Shown here: piece after piece, positions 63,555 through 64,000 of the stretch
How positions within the stretch are numbered: position 1 is the first letter of the stretch
Layout: every line of letters begins with the position of its first letter
Source of the DNA: Clostridium_I sp047718555
GTDB lineage: Bacteria; Bacillota; Clostridia; Clostridiales; Clostridiaceae
DNA length: 64,000 nucleotides
Assembly: GCF_047718555.1 (NCBI RefSeq)
Contig: NZ_JBDNRK010000019.1
Location: 1-64,000 of the forward strand
Direction of reading: 5' to 3'
The notes under the pieces: generated by a model
Database searches by the model: none
Told to the model about the DNA's origin: nothing
Seen by the model: only the letters and a program-made list of their open reading frames with translations
Program-made: the position numbers and the translations under genes

Positions 63555-63860
63555 ATTTTAACCTACTCCGTTCATACTATTTAGGCATATTCAAATAAAT
63601 AACTAGTCAGTATGCTAGCCTATTTTGAATCCTACTGCGTCAACAGAACCCTCAGATAGCTCAACTATCATCAGAACCTGTTTCCTTGTATGATTCAAAA
63701 TATTCGTCGCATCTTTGACTTACTATTTATTTTCACATGCCTTAGCTTAAATATCGTAAAGAAACTAAATGCCTAAATAGCTATTTTCTCGAATATTTTC
63801 CAATTAATAAAGCAATCCTATGAACTACTTATCAATATCGTATTAATATTTAACTGCAAT
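63555..63860. other. Intergenic region between pcrA and ligA
   Basis: 306 nt, more than half of it a complete copy of the 160-bp repeat (63583-63742); rest AT-rich. Confidence 0.7.
63583..63742 (+). repeat. 160-bp nested palindromic repeat, reference full copy
   Basis: Ends AGGCATATTCAAATAAATA / TATTTATTTTCACATGCCT form an imperfect terminal inverted repeat of about 26 bp. Inside lies TTTTGAATCC / GATTCAAAA, and a central hairpin GATAGCTCAACTATC. No ORF. Confidence 0.9.
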
Positions 63861-64000
63861 TTATATAAGCTGTAATGGAGCTAAATCCAATCTTAAATTC
63901 TTTATTCCCATATTTTTAAAGGCAATAGTTAAATTTATATTACCATCTTTTTTGCTCACAGCTACAATAGTTCCCTCTCCAAATTTAGAATGTTTTACCT
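63861..64000 (-). CDS. pcrA: ATP-dependent DNA helicase PcrA, C-terminal end (partial)
   Basis: The last 46 residues are in the window: VKHSKFGEGTIVAVSKKDGN, then an IAFKNMGIKNL segment and LAPLQLI, the small Tudor-like tail of PcrA/UvrD that contacts RNA polymerase. The body lies beyond the right edge. Genomic pairing with ligA supports the call. Confidence 0.85.
   Translation of the reverse strand, partial: VKHSKFGEGTIVAVSKKDGNINLTIAFKNMGIKNLRLDLAPLQLI

Overview
The window is low-GC, AT-rich DNA with Firmicutes-style ribosome binding sites (AGGAGG followed by ATG, GTG or TTG). It carries spore genes (an alpha/beta SASP and spore photoproduct lyase), PyrR- and SAM-controlled leaders, and GatCAB. 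This fits a spore-forming Clostridium sensu stricto; I cannot name the species from sequence alone. Nearly all genes lie on the minus strand.

Layout. 0.1-3.5 kb: tig-clpP-clpX protein quality control. 3.7-5.4 kb: a TIM-barrel sugar isomerase-like gene and a membrane-anchored protein. 5.7-10.1 kb: carAB with its own PyrR attenuator. 10.5-12.0 kb: an M1-type lipoprotein peptidase. 12.2-18.3 kb: the pyrBICFKDE operon, completing de novo UMP synthesis with carAB. 18.5-22.9 kb: dedA, xpt, an ABC exporter, a SASP gene and a small membrane protein. 23.0-25.7 kb: metA-metY under a SAM-I riboswitch. 26.2-36.0 kb: a hexuronate/ketogulonate catabolic island (kduD-like, yiaK-like, two yhcH paralogues, an MFS transporter, uxuB, uxuA, a Gfo/Idh/MocA oxidoreductase and a divergent LacI-type regulator) with shared operator-like palindromes. 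37.4-39.9 kb: clpS-clpA, which can work with the ClpP at the left end. 40.0-48.1 kb: an accessory region with small unknown proteins, a holin-endolysin pair, a phage-fibre-like gene remnant, Mn catalase, splB and a DUF4865 protein. 48.4-50.4 kb: 20 tRNA genes in a partly duplicated array behind a strong promoter. 50.5-53.5 kb: yfcE-like phosphodiesterase, rdgB, rph and an orphan AIR-synthase-like protein. 53.6-57.0 kb: a large unknown protein and an OppA-like lipoprotein. 57.4-64.0 kb: pcrA (3' end), ligA, a small membrane protein, and gatCAB.

The most unusual content is non-coding. (1) A structured element occurs at 36.5, 37.2 and 42.9 kb, with a degenerate 3' fragment at 42.26 kb. Its nested stems show compensatory base changes, and an inner loop carries 0, 1 or 3 copies of a 51-nt hairpin unit. 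(2) A roughly 160-bp nested palindromic repeat with about 26-bp imperfect terminal inverted repeats is present in four complete copies, one copy cut by the window edge, and many internally deleted derivatives; two of these supply the stop codons of pyrF and rdgB. (3) A short hairpin of the GCACCAGTATTTCTA type recurs six times. (4) The pyrB leader carries two PyrR-type hairpins: one controls a terminator and one traps the pyrB Shine-Dalgarno sequence.

All family assignments are from reading motifs by eye; no database search was run.
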